A DNA stretch of 64,000 nucleotides from Amycolatopsis sp. CA-128772 (GCF_002904295.1 NZ_PPHG01000091.1:50408-114407), one strand, 5' to 3'; positions 8,600 through 17,104 are shown, numbered from the stretch's first letter. A program made the numbers and translations. The notes: a model not told the origin generated them from the sequence alone.

Positions 8600-8812
8600 T
8601 TACACGGCACCTTCGAAGGTGTAGCCGGCTTCTTCGACCGCGGCGCGGACGTCGTCGTCCGCCAGCGCGGTTTCGGCACGCACGAGGACGCGGCGGGCCG
8701 GGACGTCGACGTCCACTCCGGCCACTCCGGGCAGCGCGGCGATTTCTTCGGTCACCGACTGGGCGCAGTGCCCGCAGCTCATCCCGGAAACGGCGTAACC
8801 GTGCTCGATCAT
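8600..8812 (-). CDS. Heavy-metal-associated (CopZ-type) copper chaperone
   Basis: Small cytosolic metal-binding protein of 70 residues with one HMA domain. The MSCGHC motif (residues 11-16) is the Cu(I)-binding CxxC site, followed by the expected helix SVTEEIAALPGV and strand VDVDVPARRVLV. Start ATG 8812. No copper ATPase or CsoR gene is adjacent; it sits alone between the cold-shock gene and acoX. Likely role is intracellular copper trafficking, by family knowledge. Confidence 0.9.
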   Translation of the reverse strand: MIEHGYAVSGMSCGHCAQSVTEEIAALPGVAGVDVDVPARRVLVRAETALADDDVRAAVEEAGYTFEGAV

Positions 8813-8829
8813 GGTGCGCAGCCTACGAA

Positions 8830-8862
8830 AAGGGCCGCCACCCCGAACGGGTGACGGCCCTT
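8830..8862 (-). terminator. Rho-independent terminator after the cold-shock gene
   Basis: Hairpin with arms AAGGGCCGcCACCC and GGGTGaCGGCCCTT, one internal mismatch and a five-base loop. On the minus strand it is followed by TTTTCG. It lies just downstream of the cold-shock stop. Confidence 0.8.
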
Positions 8863-8876
8863 CCCCAAGATCAAAG

Positions 8877-9080
8877 TCAGATCACGGTGACCGACGTGGC
8901 CTGCGGGCCCTTCTGGCCCTGGCCGATCTCGAACTCGACGCGAGCGTTCTCCTCGAGGCTCTTGAAGCCGTTACCCTGGATCTCGCTGTAGTGAACGAAG
9001 ACGTCGCCGCCACCGTTGTCGGGGGTGATGAAGCCGAACCCCTTCTCGGAGTTGAACCACTTCACAGTGCCCTGAGTCAT
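8877..9080 (-). CDS. Cold-shock protein (CspA family)
   Basis: 67-residue single cold-shock domain that binds single-stranded RNA/DNA as an RNA chaperone (family knowledge). RNP1 (KGFGFI) and RNP2 (VFVHY) are both present, after the canonical start GTVKWFNSEKG. ATG 9080 has GGAGA upstream; a TTG one codon earlier is less likely. A leader with few other features and a strong terminator at 8830-8862 suggest a monocistronic transcript. Confidence 0.97.
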   Translation of the reverse strand: MTQGTVKWFNSEKGFGFITPDNGGGDVFVHYSEIQGNGFKSLEENARVEFEIGQGQKGPQATSVTVI

Positions 9081-9280
9081 CAAAAATCTCCATATGTAAC
9101 ACCAAAAAATCAGGAAGCCACTTCGGCGACCCGGGTCAGCACCCGGACGGTTTGCTTCCTCGGTGAGGAGACACTACGCCCGCTGAATCTTGCGAGCGTG
9201 ACTCACAAAAATCGAGACCATAAGCAGTAAAGCACACCTTGACCAGGGCGGACAAGCGGTCTTCACCCTGGAGAGATGAG

Positions 9281-9454
9281 CTATTCGCCACTCGCCGGGC
9301 GCAGGCCCTCGGTCGCGAACGGCGAGCGCCACGCGGTGTCGTGCTCGCCGGCGACCACGGCGTCGTCGTGGGCCTCGGAACTGGCGCTGAACAGCACCGG
9401 CACGACGCCGGAGGCCTTCCGTGCTGCTTCGGACCCGTGCTGGTGATCGGTCAC
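9281..9454 (-). CDS. Small hypothetical protein, 57 residues
   Basis: Not recognised. GTG 9454 is preceded by GAGGGGAG at a suitable distance and opens a 57-codon frame starting VTDHQHGSEA and ending LRPASGE. About 50 of 57 codons end in G or C, as expected for a real gene in this genome. The protein is acidic to neutral with several His residues and has no membrane segment or signal peptide. It lies between the cold-shock gene and the ThDP enzyme on the same strand. A plus-strand frame over the same DNA has no ribosome-binding site and is less likely. Confidence 0.5.
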   Translation of the reverse strand: MTDHQHGSEAARKASGVVPVLFSASSEAHDDAVVAGEHDTAWRSPFATEGLRPASGE

Positions 9455-9667
9455 GTCGAAACTCCCCTCGTTCCCTGCCCGCTTCGGCGCGGGTCATGAC
9501 CGTGATGGTGCCATGCGGCACCGACAGAAACCGGTTGTCTCCCGCCGGGACCCGGCCGGGAAGGTTCAGCGGCGAACCACCACCGGAACACCGCCAGGTT
9601 ACCTGAGCCAACGCACTGCTACCACACGACATTCCCGGATTTTCCGGAACGAAACGGAGCAGAATCC

Positions 9668-11299
9668 TTACTGCGCGGGAGGTTGCGGGCGCGCCTGGCC
9701 GAGCAGCGCCGAAAGCCGCACGTCCGGAGTGACGACGTCGGGATCGGTGCGCACGTCGATGACGCACGGCCGCTGCCGCACCAGCGCACTGGCGATGATG
9801 GGTTCGAGCTCTTCCCGGTCGTCCACGGTGTACCCCGCCGCGCCCAATCCACGCGCCCAAGAGGCGAAGTCGGTCAGCGGGATCGAGACGCCGGTGAGCC
9901 GGCCGTAGGTGCGGGCCTGGTGCATGGCTAGCGCCCCGTGCACGCCGTTCTGGAAGACGACCACCATGACCGGAGCCCGGTACCGGACGGCCGTTTCGAT
10001 CTCCTGCCCGGTCATCAGCGTCCCGGCGTCCCCGACCATGGCGACAACGGTCCGCCGCGGCTCGACCAGCTTCGCCGCCACGGCCGCCGGCACGGCGTAG
10101 CCCATCGCGGCGTTGCTCGGACCGAGCTGGCTGCGCGGCGCCGTGAAGCACCAGTAGCGGTGCATGAACTGCGCGAAGTTGCCCGCGTCACTGGTCACGA
10201 TGGTGTCCTCGGGCGCCAGCTTCCGCAGCGCCCGGACGACGTCGACGGGGTGCACCCGGGTGTTCCCGCTGGTGTCGGGCGGGGTCATGAAGGTGTGGAC
10301 GGCCGCGTTGGCCGCCGAGGCCCGCCGCGTCCGCGGCGACGCCACCGCCCGCAGCTCCCGCAGGAACGGCTCGACCTCGGAGTCGACCCGGAAGGTCAGC
10401 CCCCGCCGTTTGGGGCTGACGTCGATGCCGGTGCCGACCATGACCAGCGTCTGCTGCGCGGTCGGGTAGCGGTAGGCCTGCGTCGTCACCTCGTCGAGCT
10501 GGGTGCCGAGCGCGAGCACGAGGTCGGCTCGCTCGAGCGCGTCCAGCTGACGCGCCGGGATGCCGAGCCCGAGGTGCCCGGCGTAGCGGGCGTGGTTCTC
10601 GGGGAAGGCGTCCTGCCGCCGGAAGGCGTTGTAGACGGGCAGCGCGAGTTCGTCGGCCACGGCGATCAGCTCGTCCCGCGCCGACCGCGCCCGCCCCCCG
10701 ACGACGACAACGGGGTACTTGGCCTCGTCCACCAGCTGGGCCACGGCATCCGCCGAACGGCCCAGCGTCCCGGACGCCGGCGGCCGCACCCGCGCCATCG
10801 GCTTCGCCGCGTCGTAGGGCATGCCCCAGATGTCGCAGGGCACGCCGAGCACGACCGGTCCCGGCCGGCCTTCCTGCGACGTCGTCAGCGCGTGCGCCAG
10901 CAGCCCGGGCAGGCCGTCCGGGTCGGTCACCCGCACGGTCGACTTGGCGATCGACTCGAACATGGCCGTGAGGTCCGACGTCGGCAGCTCCCCGGACGAC
11001 GACGGCACCGGTTCGGTCGCCGGCGTCTCCAGCAACACGACCATCGGCGTCTCGTCCTGGTAGGCCGTTTGGACGCCGATGGCCAGGCTCGCCGCACTCG
11101 GCCCCCGGCTGGCGAGCAGCACGGCAGGACGTTCGGTGAGCTTGCCCTCGGCCTCCGCCATGAAGGCCGCGCCCGCGTCGTGCCGCGCCGAGACGAGCGT
11201 GATCTCCCGCTCGCGTTGCAGGGCGTCCAGCAGTTCCAGGAAGGACTCACCGACCACCGCGTACACGCGGCGGACACGCGCCTCGGTCAGGATCCGCAC
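9668..11299 (-). CDS. Thiamine-diphosphate-dependent enzyme (acetolactate synthase/decarboxylase family)
   Basis: Three-domain ThDP enzyme of the acetolactate synthase/benzoylformate decarboxylase family, at least 543 residues; substrate unknown. Seen: an N-terminal Pyr domain (VYAVVGESFLELLDAL), a central domain (YPVVVVGGRARS), and a C-terminal PP domain with GDAGTLMTGQE closing in FQNG. The residue aligning with the catalytic Glu of acetolactate synthases is Asp (SARHDAGAAF), an unusual change. The start is uncertain: GTG 11299 has no nearby Shine-Dalgarno, and family-like sequence (TVAQTAV) continues upstream, where only CTG (11326) and ATT (11338) precede a stop. It diverges from the iron alcohol dehydrogenase gene. 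Confidence 0.8.
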   Translation of the reverse strand: MRILTEARVRRVYAVVGESFLELLDALQREREITLVSARHDAGAAFMAEAEGKLTERPAVLLASRGPSAASLAIGVQTAYQDETPMVVLLETPATEPVPSSSGELPTSDLTAMFESIAKSTVRVTDPDGLPGLLAHALTTSQEGRPGPVVLGVPCDIWGMPYDAAKPMARVRPPASGTLGRSADAVAQLVDEAKYPVVVVGGRARSARDELIAVADELALPVYNAFRRQDAFPENHARYAGHLGLGIPARQLDALERADLVLALGTQLDEVTTQAYRYPTAQQTLVMVGTGIDVSPKRRGLTFRVDSEVEPFLRELRAVASPRTRRASAANAAVHTFMTPPDTSGNTRVHPVDVVRALRKLAPEDTIVTSDAGNFAQFMHRYWCFTAPRSQLGPSNAAMGYAVPAAVAAKLVEPRRTVVAMVGDAGTLMTGQEIETAVRYRAPVMVVVFQNGVHGALAMHQARTYGRLTGVSIPLTDFASWARGLGAAGYTVDDREELEPIIASALVRQRPCVIDVRTDPDVVTPDVRLSALLGQARPQPPAQ

Positions 11300-11410
11300 G
11301 GCCGTCTGGGCGACGGTCGCTCCCAGTTGGTATCTAATGAGGAGAGCTTAGGCGGGCACCGTTCAGTGCAGTCAAGTGATCTTCGCCGAAACCCGGTAAG
11401 GATGGGCTGA

Positions 11411-12742
11411 ATGTCCGCTTTGACCGACTGGTTGCCGATCAAGGGAGCGAGGACCACAGACTTGGCCGCCACGGAACATGAAACTGTTTTTACTTATGGC
11501 GCACCGGCGTTGAAGTACGGCACCGGAGCCAGCGACGAGATCGGCTACGACCTCACCCAGTACGGCGCCCACCGCGTCCTCGTGCTGACCGACCCGCAGG
11601 TGGCCGCGACCGGCTGGCCCCAACGCATCGCGGAGGGCATCGCCGGCTACGGCATCGAAACCGAGATCTTCGACGGCGTACACGTCGAGCCCACCGATGT
11701 CAGCATGCAGAAGGCGGTTGACTTCGCCCGCGGAACCGGCCCGTACGACGCTTTCGTCGCCGTCGGCGGCGGCTCGGCCATCGACACCGCCAAGGCCGCC
11801 AACCTGCTGACCAGCAACGACGGCGAGCTGATGGACTACGTCAACGCCCCCGTCGGCGGCGGCCGCGCCCCGGACCGCCCGCTGAAGCCCCTGGTCGCGG
11901 TGCCCACCACCACCGGCACCGGCTCCGAGAGCACGACGGTCTGCGTCCTGGACGTGTTGTCGCTGCGCGTCAAGAGCGGGATCAGCCACCTGCGGCTGCG
12001 CCCGACCCTCGCCGTCGTCGACCCCCGGCTCACCGTCAGCCAGCCACCGGGCGTGACGGCCGCCAGCGGCATGGACATCCTGTGCCACGCCGCGGAGAGC
12101 TACACCGCCAAGCCGTACACCGAGTTCGAGCGCAAGCGCCCGGAGCAGCGGGTGCCGTACTGCGGTGCGAACCCCCTGGCCGACATGTTCGCCGAGCAGT
12201 CGCTGAGGTTGCTGTCGTGGGCCCTCCCGGCGGCCGTGCGCGACGGTTCCGACCTCAAGGCGCGTGAGGCCATGGCCCTGGCCGCGACGTTCGCCGGCCT
12301 CGGCTTCGGCAACGCCGGCGTGCACATCCCGCACGCCAACGCGTACCCGATAGCCGGGCAGGTCAGGGATTTCCACCCGGAGGGTTATCCGGGCGAAGAA
12401 CCCATGGTCCCCCACGGCATGGCGGTCTCGCTGACTGCGCCCGCGGCGTTCCGCTTCACCTTCAGCGCGGCACCGGACCGCCACCTGCGCGTCGCCCGCC
12501 TCCTGGCGCCCGACTTCGAGTGGCCCGGCGACTTCGCCGACCACCTGCCCGCGGTGCTGATCGACCTGATGCGGCAGATCGGCATCCCGGACGGCATCGG
12601 CGCCGTCGGCTACACGGAGTCCGATGTGGACTCCCTCGTCGAAGGAACGCTGAAGCAGCAACGGCTGCTGGCCACCGCACCGCGCGAGGCGTCCGCGGAC
12701 GACCTGTCGGGCATCCTGCGCGAGTCGGTGTCGCTGTGGTGA
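11411..12742 (+). CDS. Iron-containing alcohol dehydrogenase, hydroxyacid-oxoacid transhydrogenase type
   Basis: 443-residue group III alcohol dehydrogenase, closest in appearance to the ADHFE1 hydroxyacid-oxoacid transhydrogenases that exchange 4-hydroxybutyrate and 2-oxoglutarate (family knowledge). Seen: the nucleotide-binding motif VGGGSAIDTAKAANL, PTTTGTGSEST, and metal-ligand motifs GMDILCHAAESY and MVPHGMAVSL with conserved Asp/His. The insert KPYTEFERKRPEQRVPYCGANP is of the transhydrogenase type. Start ATG 11411. Its stop overlaps the start of the thioesterase gene (GTGA), so the two are co-translated. Substrate is not determined by the sequence. Confidence 0.87.
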   Translation: MSALTDWLPIKGARTTDLAATEHETVFTYGAPALKYGTGASDEIGYDLTQYGAHRVLVLTDPQVAATGWPQRIAEGIAGYGIETEIFDGVHVEPTDVSMQKAVDFARGTGPYDAFVAVGGGSAIDTAKAANLLTSNDGELMDYVNAPVGGGRAPDRPLKPLVAVPTTTGTGSESTTVCVLDVLSLRVKSGISHLRLRPTLAVVDPRLTVSQPPGVTAASGMDILCHAAESYTAKPYTEFERKRPEQRVPYCGANPLADMFAEQSLRLLSWALPAAVRDGSDLKAREAMALAATFAGLGFGNAGVHIPHANAYPIAGQVRDFHPEGYPGEEPMVPHGMAVSLTAPAAFRFTFSAAPDRHLRVARLLAPDFEWPGDFADHLPAVLIDLMRQIGIPDGIGAVGYTESDVDSLVEGTLKQQRLLATAPREASADDLSGILRESVSLW

Positions 12743-13149
12743 ACGGGTACCCGCACTGGCAGACGATCCCGTTGCGCTGGAAGGACAACGACGTCTACGG
12801 CCACGTCAACAACGTCGTGCACTACTCGCTGATGGACACAGTGATCAACACGTGGCTCATCGAGCAGGGCGGCCTCGACATCGAAGCCGGGGCGGTGATC
12901 GGGCTGTGCGTCGAGTCGCACTGCGGGTATCACGCATCGGTTTCCTTTCCTGGGTCGCTGCGGGTCGGGTTACGGGTAGCCCACCTCGGGAAGTCCAGCG
13001 TCCGCTACGAAATCGGGATGTACGCCGCGGACGAGTCCCTGGTCGCGGAAGGCCATTTCGTGCACGTCTTCGTGGACCGCGAGTCCCGCCGCCCGACACC
13101 GCTTGCCGGCAAGCTGCGCGAGGCGCTGGAGGCTCTGCAGCCCGGATGA
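12739..13149 (+). CDS. Hotdog-fold acyl-CoA thioesterase
   Basis: 136-residue single hotdog domain of the 4-hydroxybenzoyl-CoA/YbgC thioesterase type. The core motif WKDNDVYGHVNNVVHYSLMD includes the Asp and HVNN residues usual for the catalytic helix. Start GTG 12739 overlaps the stop of the preceding dehydrogenase, so the two proteins are probably made together and may act on the same acyl intermediate (inference). The long overlapping plus frame 12852-13448 is a shadow. Confidence 0.85.
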   Translation: MNGYPHWQTIPLRWKDNDVYGHVNNVVHYSLMDTVINTWLIEQGGLDIEAGAVIGLCVESHCGYHASVSFPGSLRVGLRVAHLGKSSVRYEIGMYAADESLVAEGHFVHVFVDRESRRPTPLAGKLREALEALQPG

Positions 13150-13257
13150 TTTGTGCCGCCACCGGTCACCTCCTTTCCGACGGTGTCGATTCCGGGCTGC
13201 GTTCTTCCTGCCCTTCCGATGATGCACGACGGCACCGACAGAACGCGGCGATCGGCT

Positions 13258-13301
13258 CGAGTTGTCCACAGGTGCCGTCACCATCGGCGAGTTGTCCACA
13301 G
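13258..13301 (+). repeat. Direct repeat CGAGTTGTCCACAG x2 containing DnaA-box-like TTGTCCACA
   Basis: The 14-mer CGAGTTGTCCACAG occurs at 13258-13271 and 13288-13301, exactly 30 bp apart (about three helical turns). Each holds TTGTCCACA, identical to the actinobacterial DnaA-box consensus. No origin genes (dnaA, dnaN) are nearby. Confidence 0.6.
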
Positions 13302-13611
13302 ATTGCCATCAAGGGCTTCCACGGCCTCCCGGCGGCGATAAGCTGGTGGCGCTATATCGATCCACAGTGGACGAGCAGCGGTCTCACCAGAGCGGCTGGT
13401 CACACGGATGGCGGCCTAGGCGTCGATCCGGTGGCGGCACGGGCGTGAGCAGCCGGCTCGCACACATGTGGATACGCAGTGGTCGCGTGCCGTTCCCGGA
13501 AGACGTCCCGCGCGCGGACGCACCACTGCCCGCATGCGGTCGGTGCAAAGAGCGGATCGGTGGCCGGCAGGCGCCCCGCCCACAACCGCACCACCACCAC
13601 CGCAGACGGCC

Positions 13612-13670
13612 CGGTAGGGGTCGCGGACTCGTTGCCGGAAGGCGCCCCGGCAACGAGTCCGTCCCTACCG
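13612..13670. terminator. Long hairpin, probable bidirectional terminator
   Basis: Inner arms GGACTCGTTGCCGG (13625-13638) and CCGGCAACGAGTCC (13647-13660) pair perfectly. Outer arms CGGTAGGG (13612-13619) and CCCTACCG (13663-13670) extend the stem. It lies just beyond the lanthionine synthetase stop in a convergent region; no T-run is present. Confidence 0.6.
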
Positions 13671-13731
13671 AGGGCAGCGAACCCTTGGTACCGGGGGTTG
13701 GCTGCCCGCCAGGGCCGTCGTGGCGGCACCG

Positions 13732-16296
13732 TCACCGGCCGGCGGCCGAGTGCGGCCGCGTGTCACCCAGGAACGGCAGGACTTCAGTGCCATCGAGCAG
13801 GCCAGCAAGAGAGAGGAGGATCCCGGCGCTACCGGTCTTGACATCCATCGAGAGCCGCAGCAGCCGCTCGCCCGGGAACGCGAGGCCGCCCTTGTACGGC
13901 ACCGCGTACCAGGCCAGCCAAGCCAGGTGCCCGTCGATCGCCGCGCGGATGGACTGATCCGCATCGGGGTTCGTGCCGAGCGCCACCGCGAGCCCACACC
14001 GGCCGTTGAGCACCCCCGGGTGCATGACGAACTCGCCGCGGCAGGCATCGCGCAGCGCGGCGACGCTCTCGCACGCTTCGGCGTCGGGACGGTGCCGGGC
14101 CAGCTGCTCCGCGACCACCAGGATCCCGGCGCTGCCAACGCCCGCATAAGGCAACGCACGGGCCGAACCGTCGCGCACCTGCAGCGAGCCGTCGTCGGCC
14201 TCGACGCACTCCTCGAGGTCCCGGCACAGCGCCTGGTCGGCGAACGACAGCCAGGCCGGCTCGCCGGTGCGCTCGAAGAGTCGTACGAACAGCAGCGCGG
14301 GCCCCGCCCAGCCGGACAGCAGCCCGGCCCGGGCGGAGGGTCCCGGGGGCGCCGCCGTCTCCAGCGCCTCGGCCAGCCGGACGGCCGTGGCCAGCGCCTG
14401 GCGGCCGAACTCGTTGTCCTGCCGGACCGTCGCGAAGTGCAGCATGGTCAGCCCGATGCCGGCCAGGCCGCGATCCAGGGAGTGGTCGGTGGTCTGCTCG
14501 ATGAACCGCGCGCACGACGCCAGCAGCTTGCCGGCTTCGTCTTGGTACCCGAGGCTCTCCAGCACGTAGGCGATGCCGGCGCTGCCGTCGTAGAAGCCTG
14601 GCCGGGTCGGCGGGTCACGACGGACCGTCTCGATCAACCAGCGTTCGTGCTCGGGGAATCGCCCGGCGCCGACGACATCGAGGGCGTGCAGCACGCCCGC
14701 CGCACCGACGCCGAAGCAAGCGCCGCCGACCTCGAACTGCTCGACGTCCCCCGGGAACAGCCGATCCTGGCGCGCGGGGGTCGCGCTGGCCAGGATCCCC
14801 TCGACGATCTGCTTGCGAACCAGCGACCAGTCCGGTTTGTCTTGGTCAAGCTCCGTGTGGGCCGGCGCCGGCTCCACGCCGACGTCACGCGGGGCCAGCA
14901 CCGCGACGGCGGCATCGGCGTACCCCTCGGGCAGCGCAAACCGACGTTCGACGAAGTCGGCGAGACGACGAAGCTTCGCCGGAGCGAGCCTCACCAGCGG
15001 GAGCAGCGGCAGGAACAGCCACAGTCGCAGCGCCGCCACCGCGTGCTCGTCGACCTCAAACCCGGCGCGGTCGTCCGGAGCGCGGAAACCGGGCACACCG
15101 GGAGCCGGCCGATCGCCGGACTCGACGTTGAACGCCGTCTCGAAGTCGACCAGCGAGATCCGGTCGTCGTGGTCTTCGTCGATCAGGATGTTCAGCGGGT
15201 GCAGGTCGCCCAGGACGATGCCGCGAGCGTGCACCGCCGCGATCGCCTTCTCCACTCCCGCGACGATGGCCAGCGCGCGCCGAGCGTATGCGGAGAGGTC
15301 AGCGACCGTCGCGCTGTGCCTGGTCAGGGGATAATTGCGGGTCAGCCAGCTGTCCAGCGTGATGCCCGGCATCTGCTCCACCGCCAGGTAGTGGCGCTCC
15401 GACACGGCGAACCCCTCGAGAACCTGCGGCACGCCGGGAACGTCCGCGAGCCGGGCGAGCACGTCGTACTCACGGCGGAGCCGCTCGACGGCATCGGCCT
15501 GCCCCTCGTCGAGGCCGGCGTACGGGCGAGCCTCCTTGAGAACGACCTGCTCCCCACCCGCCTTGGGAACGGCGAGGTAGCTGCCGCCGCCGCTGGAGAC
15601 GTGCAGGGTGGCCGTCAACCGGTAGGGGAACCGGCCCTGCGCACCTCCTTTGTGCGCGGCGACCCCGCTTCGCAGACACGCCGGAATCTTCACCCAATCG
15701 GGCAAGGTGAACGTCGATCCCTGCCGGTCGGGCACCAGCCGGCCGTCCGGCTTGCGCACCGCGGGGACGCGGCGGCCCTCATGTTCGACCCACTGTTCGT
15801 CGAATCCGCCGTAGCGCACGAAGAGCGGCCCGTCGCCGTACCGGAGGTCGCTCGGAATATCGGAACCGTGCTCACCCTCAAGCCGCTGCGACAGGGCTAC
15901 GAGCGCTCGCTCGAGTTCGTTGTCGTCGACCGGGTAAATGACCGCCACCTCGACGCCGGCAGCCGGAGAAGCGTATTTGGAATTTCGCGCGAGCAAGGCC
16001 GACGCCGAGCGGAGGTGCTCGTACGAGATGCGGTGCTCGATGCAGCTCTCGTACACCTGCGCAAGCACACGGCGGACGTTGTCCGGGCCGGCGGAAACCC
16101 GGATCTTCCACCCCTGAGCAGGGAGCACGCGCCCAGCAGGACGCATCGCCCGCCAGACTCCCCTGACCGTGGTGACCCAACCGTCCTCCGGCGCCGGGAG
16201 CGCCGTGGCGAAATCGTCGACCAGCGCACCGTTTTCCTGCTGTTCGTCGTAGAAAAACGGGTCGACGAAGCAAAACGCTTCGTGGCGCAGGTCCAT
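13732..16296 (-). CDS. Class III lanthionine synthetase (LanKC-type), 854 residues
   Basis: Trifunctional lanthipeptide synthetase: lyase, kinase and cyclase in one chain (family knowledge). Seen: an N-terminal lyase region (KYASPAAGVEVAVIYPVDDN, about 105-130), a Ser/Thr kinase domain with QVVLKEARPYAG, ARGIVLGDLHPLNILID and LVDFETA (about 240-400), and a C-terminal LanC-like cyclase (about 500-850) with SGWAGPALLF, PYAGVGSAGIL and NGRCG. The full zinc-ligand set of class I, II and IV cyclases is not evident, which favours class III. Start ATG 16296 has CGGAGGGG about 8 bp upstream. No transporter or protease gene is next to it, and no typical LanA precursor is found, so product and partner are unknown. 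Confidence 0.85.
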   Translation of the reverse strand: MDLRHEAFCFVDPFFYDEQQENGALVDDFATALPAPEDGWVTTVRGVWRAMRPAGRVLPAQGWKIRVSAGPDNVRRVLAQVYESCIEHRISYEHLRSASALLARNSKYASPAAGVEVAVIYPVDDNELERALVALSQRLEGEHGSDIPSDLRYGDGPLFVRYGGFDEQWVEHEGRRVPAVRKPDGRLVPDRQGSTFTLPDWVKIPACLRSGVAAHKGGAQGRFPYRLTATLHVSSGGGSYLAVPKAGGEQVVLKEARPYAGLDEGQADAVERLRREYDVLARLADVPGVPQVLEGFAVSERHYLAVEQMPGITLDSWLTRNYPLTRHSATVADLSAYARRALAIVAGVEKAIAAVHARGIVLGDLHPLNILIDEDHDDRISLVDFETAFNVESGDRPAPGVPGFRAPDDRAGFEVDEHAVAALRLWLFLPLLPLVRLAPAKLRRLADFVERRFALPEGYADAAVAVLAPRDVGVEPAPAHTELDQDKPDWSLVRKQIVEGILASATPARQDRLFPGDVEQFEVGGACFGVGAAGVLHALDVVGAGRFPEHERWLIETVRRDPPTRPGFYDGSAGIAYVLESLGYQDEAGKLLASCARFIEQTTDHSLDRGLAGIGLTMLHFATVRQDNEFGRQALATAVRLAEALETAAPPGPSARAGLLSGWAGPALLFVRLFERTGEPAWLSFADQALCRDLEECVEADDGSLQVRDGSARALPYAGVGSAGILVVAEQLARHRPDAEACESVAALRDACRGEFVMHPGVLNGRCGLAVALGTNPDADQSIRAAIDGHLAWLAWYAVPYKGGLAFPGERLLRLSMDVKTGSAGILLSLAGLLDGTEVLPFLGDTRPHSAAGR

Positions 16297-16738
16297 CCGA
16301 GATACCCCTCCGTACGATCCCGGGCACCACGGCTCCGGGATGAAGAATATTCATCCACGCCGAGCAGCCTGAGCCAATCCGCCAACCCGGCGGTTCAACT
16401 GGGCTATCCGAGGTAGGCAAAAAGTGAATTTACCGGTCGGTAGCCGAACCCAGGGTAATCCTCCCCGACCGACGTATCACACCAAAGAGTTGTAACAGAA
16501 AGATCATCCAAGCACTTCCGCAGGTCCACCCGGGATTCCGACTAAATATCCCGCCAAATTGGCAGAATGCCATCAACACGTCCGGTGAGGGATTCGCGCG
16601 ATACCCGCTTTCCCTGTCGGCCTCGCCGAGCACCGGCGATCGGCGCGGTGGCCCACGCCACGCCCACGGCACCTCGGCGAACAGACCGGCCGGTACCACA
16701 GAGTAAGTTGGCGGCCGGCGGACCGGAAGGAGGAACGG
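16297..16738. other. Divergent intergenic region between lanthionine synthetase and membrane protein genes
   Basis: About 440 bp with distinctly lower GC at 16380-16560 than the flanks, as expected for promoter DNA. It holds the two doubtful small frames described under 16404-16529. No clear terminator or recognisable operator was found. Confidence 0.5.
16404..16529 (-). CDS. Speculative small ORF upstream of the lanthionine synthetase (41 residues)
   Basis: GTG 16529 opens a 41-codon frame on the synthetase strand, 107 bp before its start. The peptide begins VDLRKCLDDL and then reads SVTTLWC, which fits the Ser-X2-Ser/Thr-X2-5-Cys pattern of class III cores. Against it: weak Shine-Dalgarno, a core in mid-peptide rather than at the C-terminus, and third positions only about half G/C. 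An overlapping 25-residue frame (ATG 16507, MIFLLQLFGV) has a better Shine-Dalgarno (GGAAG) but no Cys. Neither is established as a gene. Confidence 0.15.
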   Translation of the reverse strand: MDLRKCLDDLSVTTLWCDTSVGEDYPGFGYRPVNSLFAYLG

Positions 16739-17104
16739 GTGATCTTCGGATTCGCCGTGACGGTCGCCGTGGCTGCCACGCTCGTCGCGCTCTGGAGCTT
16801 CGTGCAGTCGGCTCGCAACCGGCTGCCGGACAACCCGCTCCTGATCGCGCTCGCCGTACTCGAACTGCTGCTGGTCGTGCAGCTGGTGATCGGGATCGTG
16901 CTGCTCGCCGGCGGTGAACGCCCCGGCAGCCTGGCGACCTACCTCGCCTACCTGATCGGCTGCCTGGTCGTGCTGCCCGTCGGCGCCGCCTGGGCGCTGG
17001 CCGAGCGAAGCCGCTCGAGCACCGTGGTGCTCGGCATCGCCTGCCTGGCCATCCCGGTGATGGTGCTGCGACTGAACGAGGTGTGGAGTGGAGCAACAGC
17101 GTAA
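16739..17104 (+). CDS. Small integral membrane protein (four predicted TM helices)
   Basis: 121 residues, GTG start at 16739 with GGAGGAAC just upstream. Function unknown. Four hydrophobic stretches are visible: FGFAVTVAVAATLVALWSF, LLIALAVLELLLVVQLVIG, TYLAYLIGCLVVLPVGAAWAL and TVVLGIACLAIPVMVL. Short hydrophilic loops carry no catalytic motif. The last 17 bp overlap the next gene, which encodes a second small membrane protein, so the two are probably partners. Confidence 0.75.
   Translation: MIFGFAVTVAVAATLVALWSFVQSARNRLPDNPLLIALAVLELLLVVQLVIGIVLLAGGERPGSLATYLAYLIGCLVVLPVGAAWALAERSRSSTVVLGIACLAIPVMVLRLNEVWSGATA

Larger units (their letters stand above)
13150..13731. other. 582-bp non-coding stretch between convergent genes
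   Basis: No frame here looks like a gene. It contains a pair of DnaA-box-like repeats (13258-13301), one TCCACAGTGGA motif (13361-13371) and a long hairpin (13612-13670). It separates the thioesterase gene from the convergent lanthionine synthetase gene. Confidence 0.6.

Noticed and set aside
8413..8679. 89-codon extension of acoX
   Set aside because: Runs through operator-like repeats, no similarity to the family, while GTG 8412 has a good Shine-Dalgarno.
9239..9499. 86-codon plus-strand frame
   Set aside because: No ribosome-binding site; the minus-strand 57-codon frame over the same DNA has better signals.
13720..16416. 898-codon plus-strand open frame
   Set aside because: Antisense shadow of the lanthionine synthetase; no Shine-Dalgarno or known motif.
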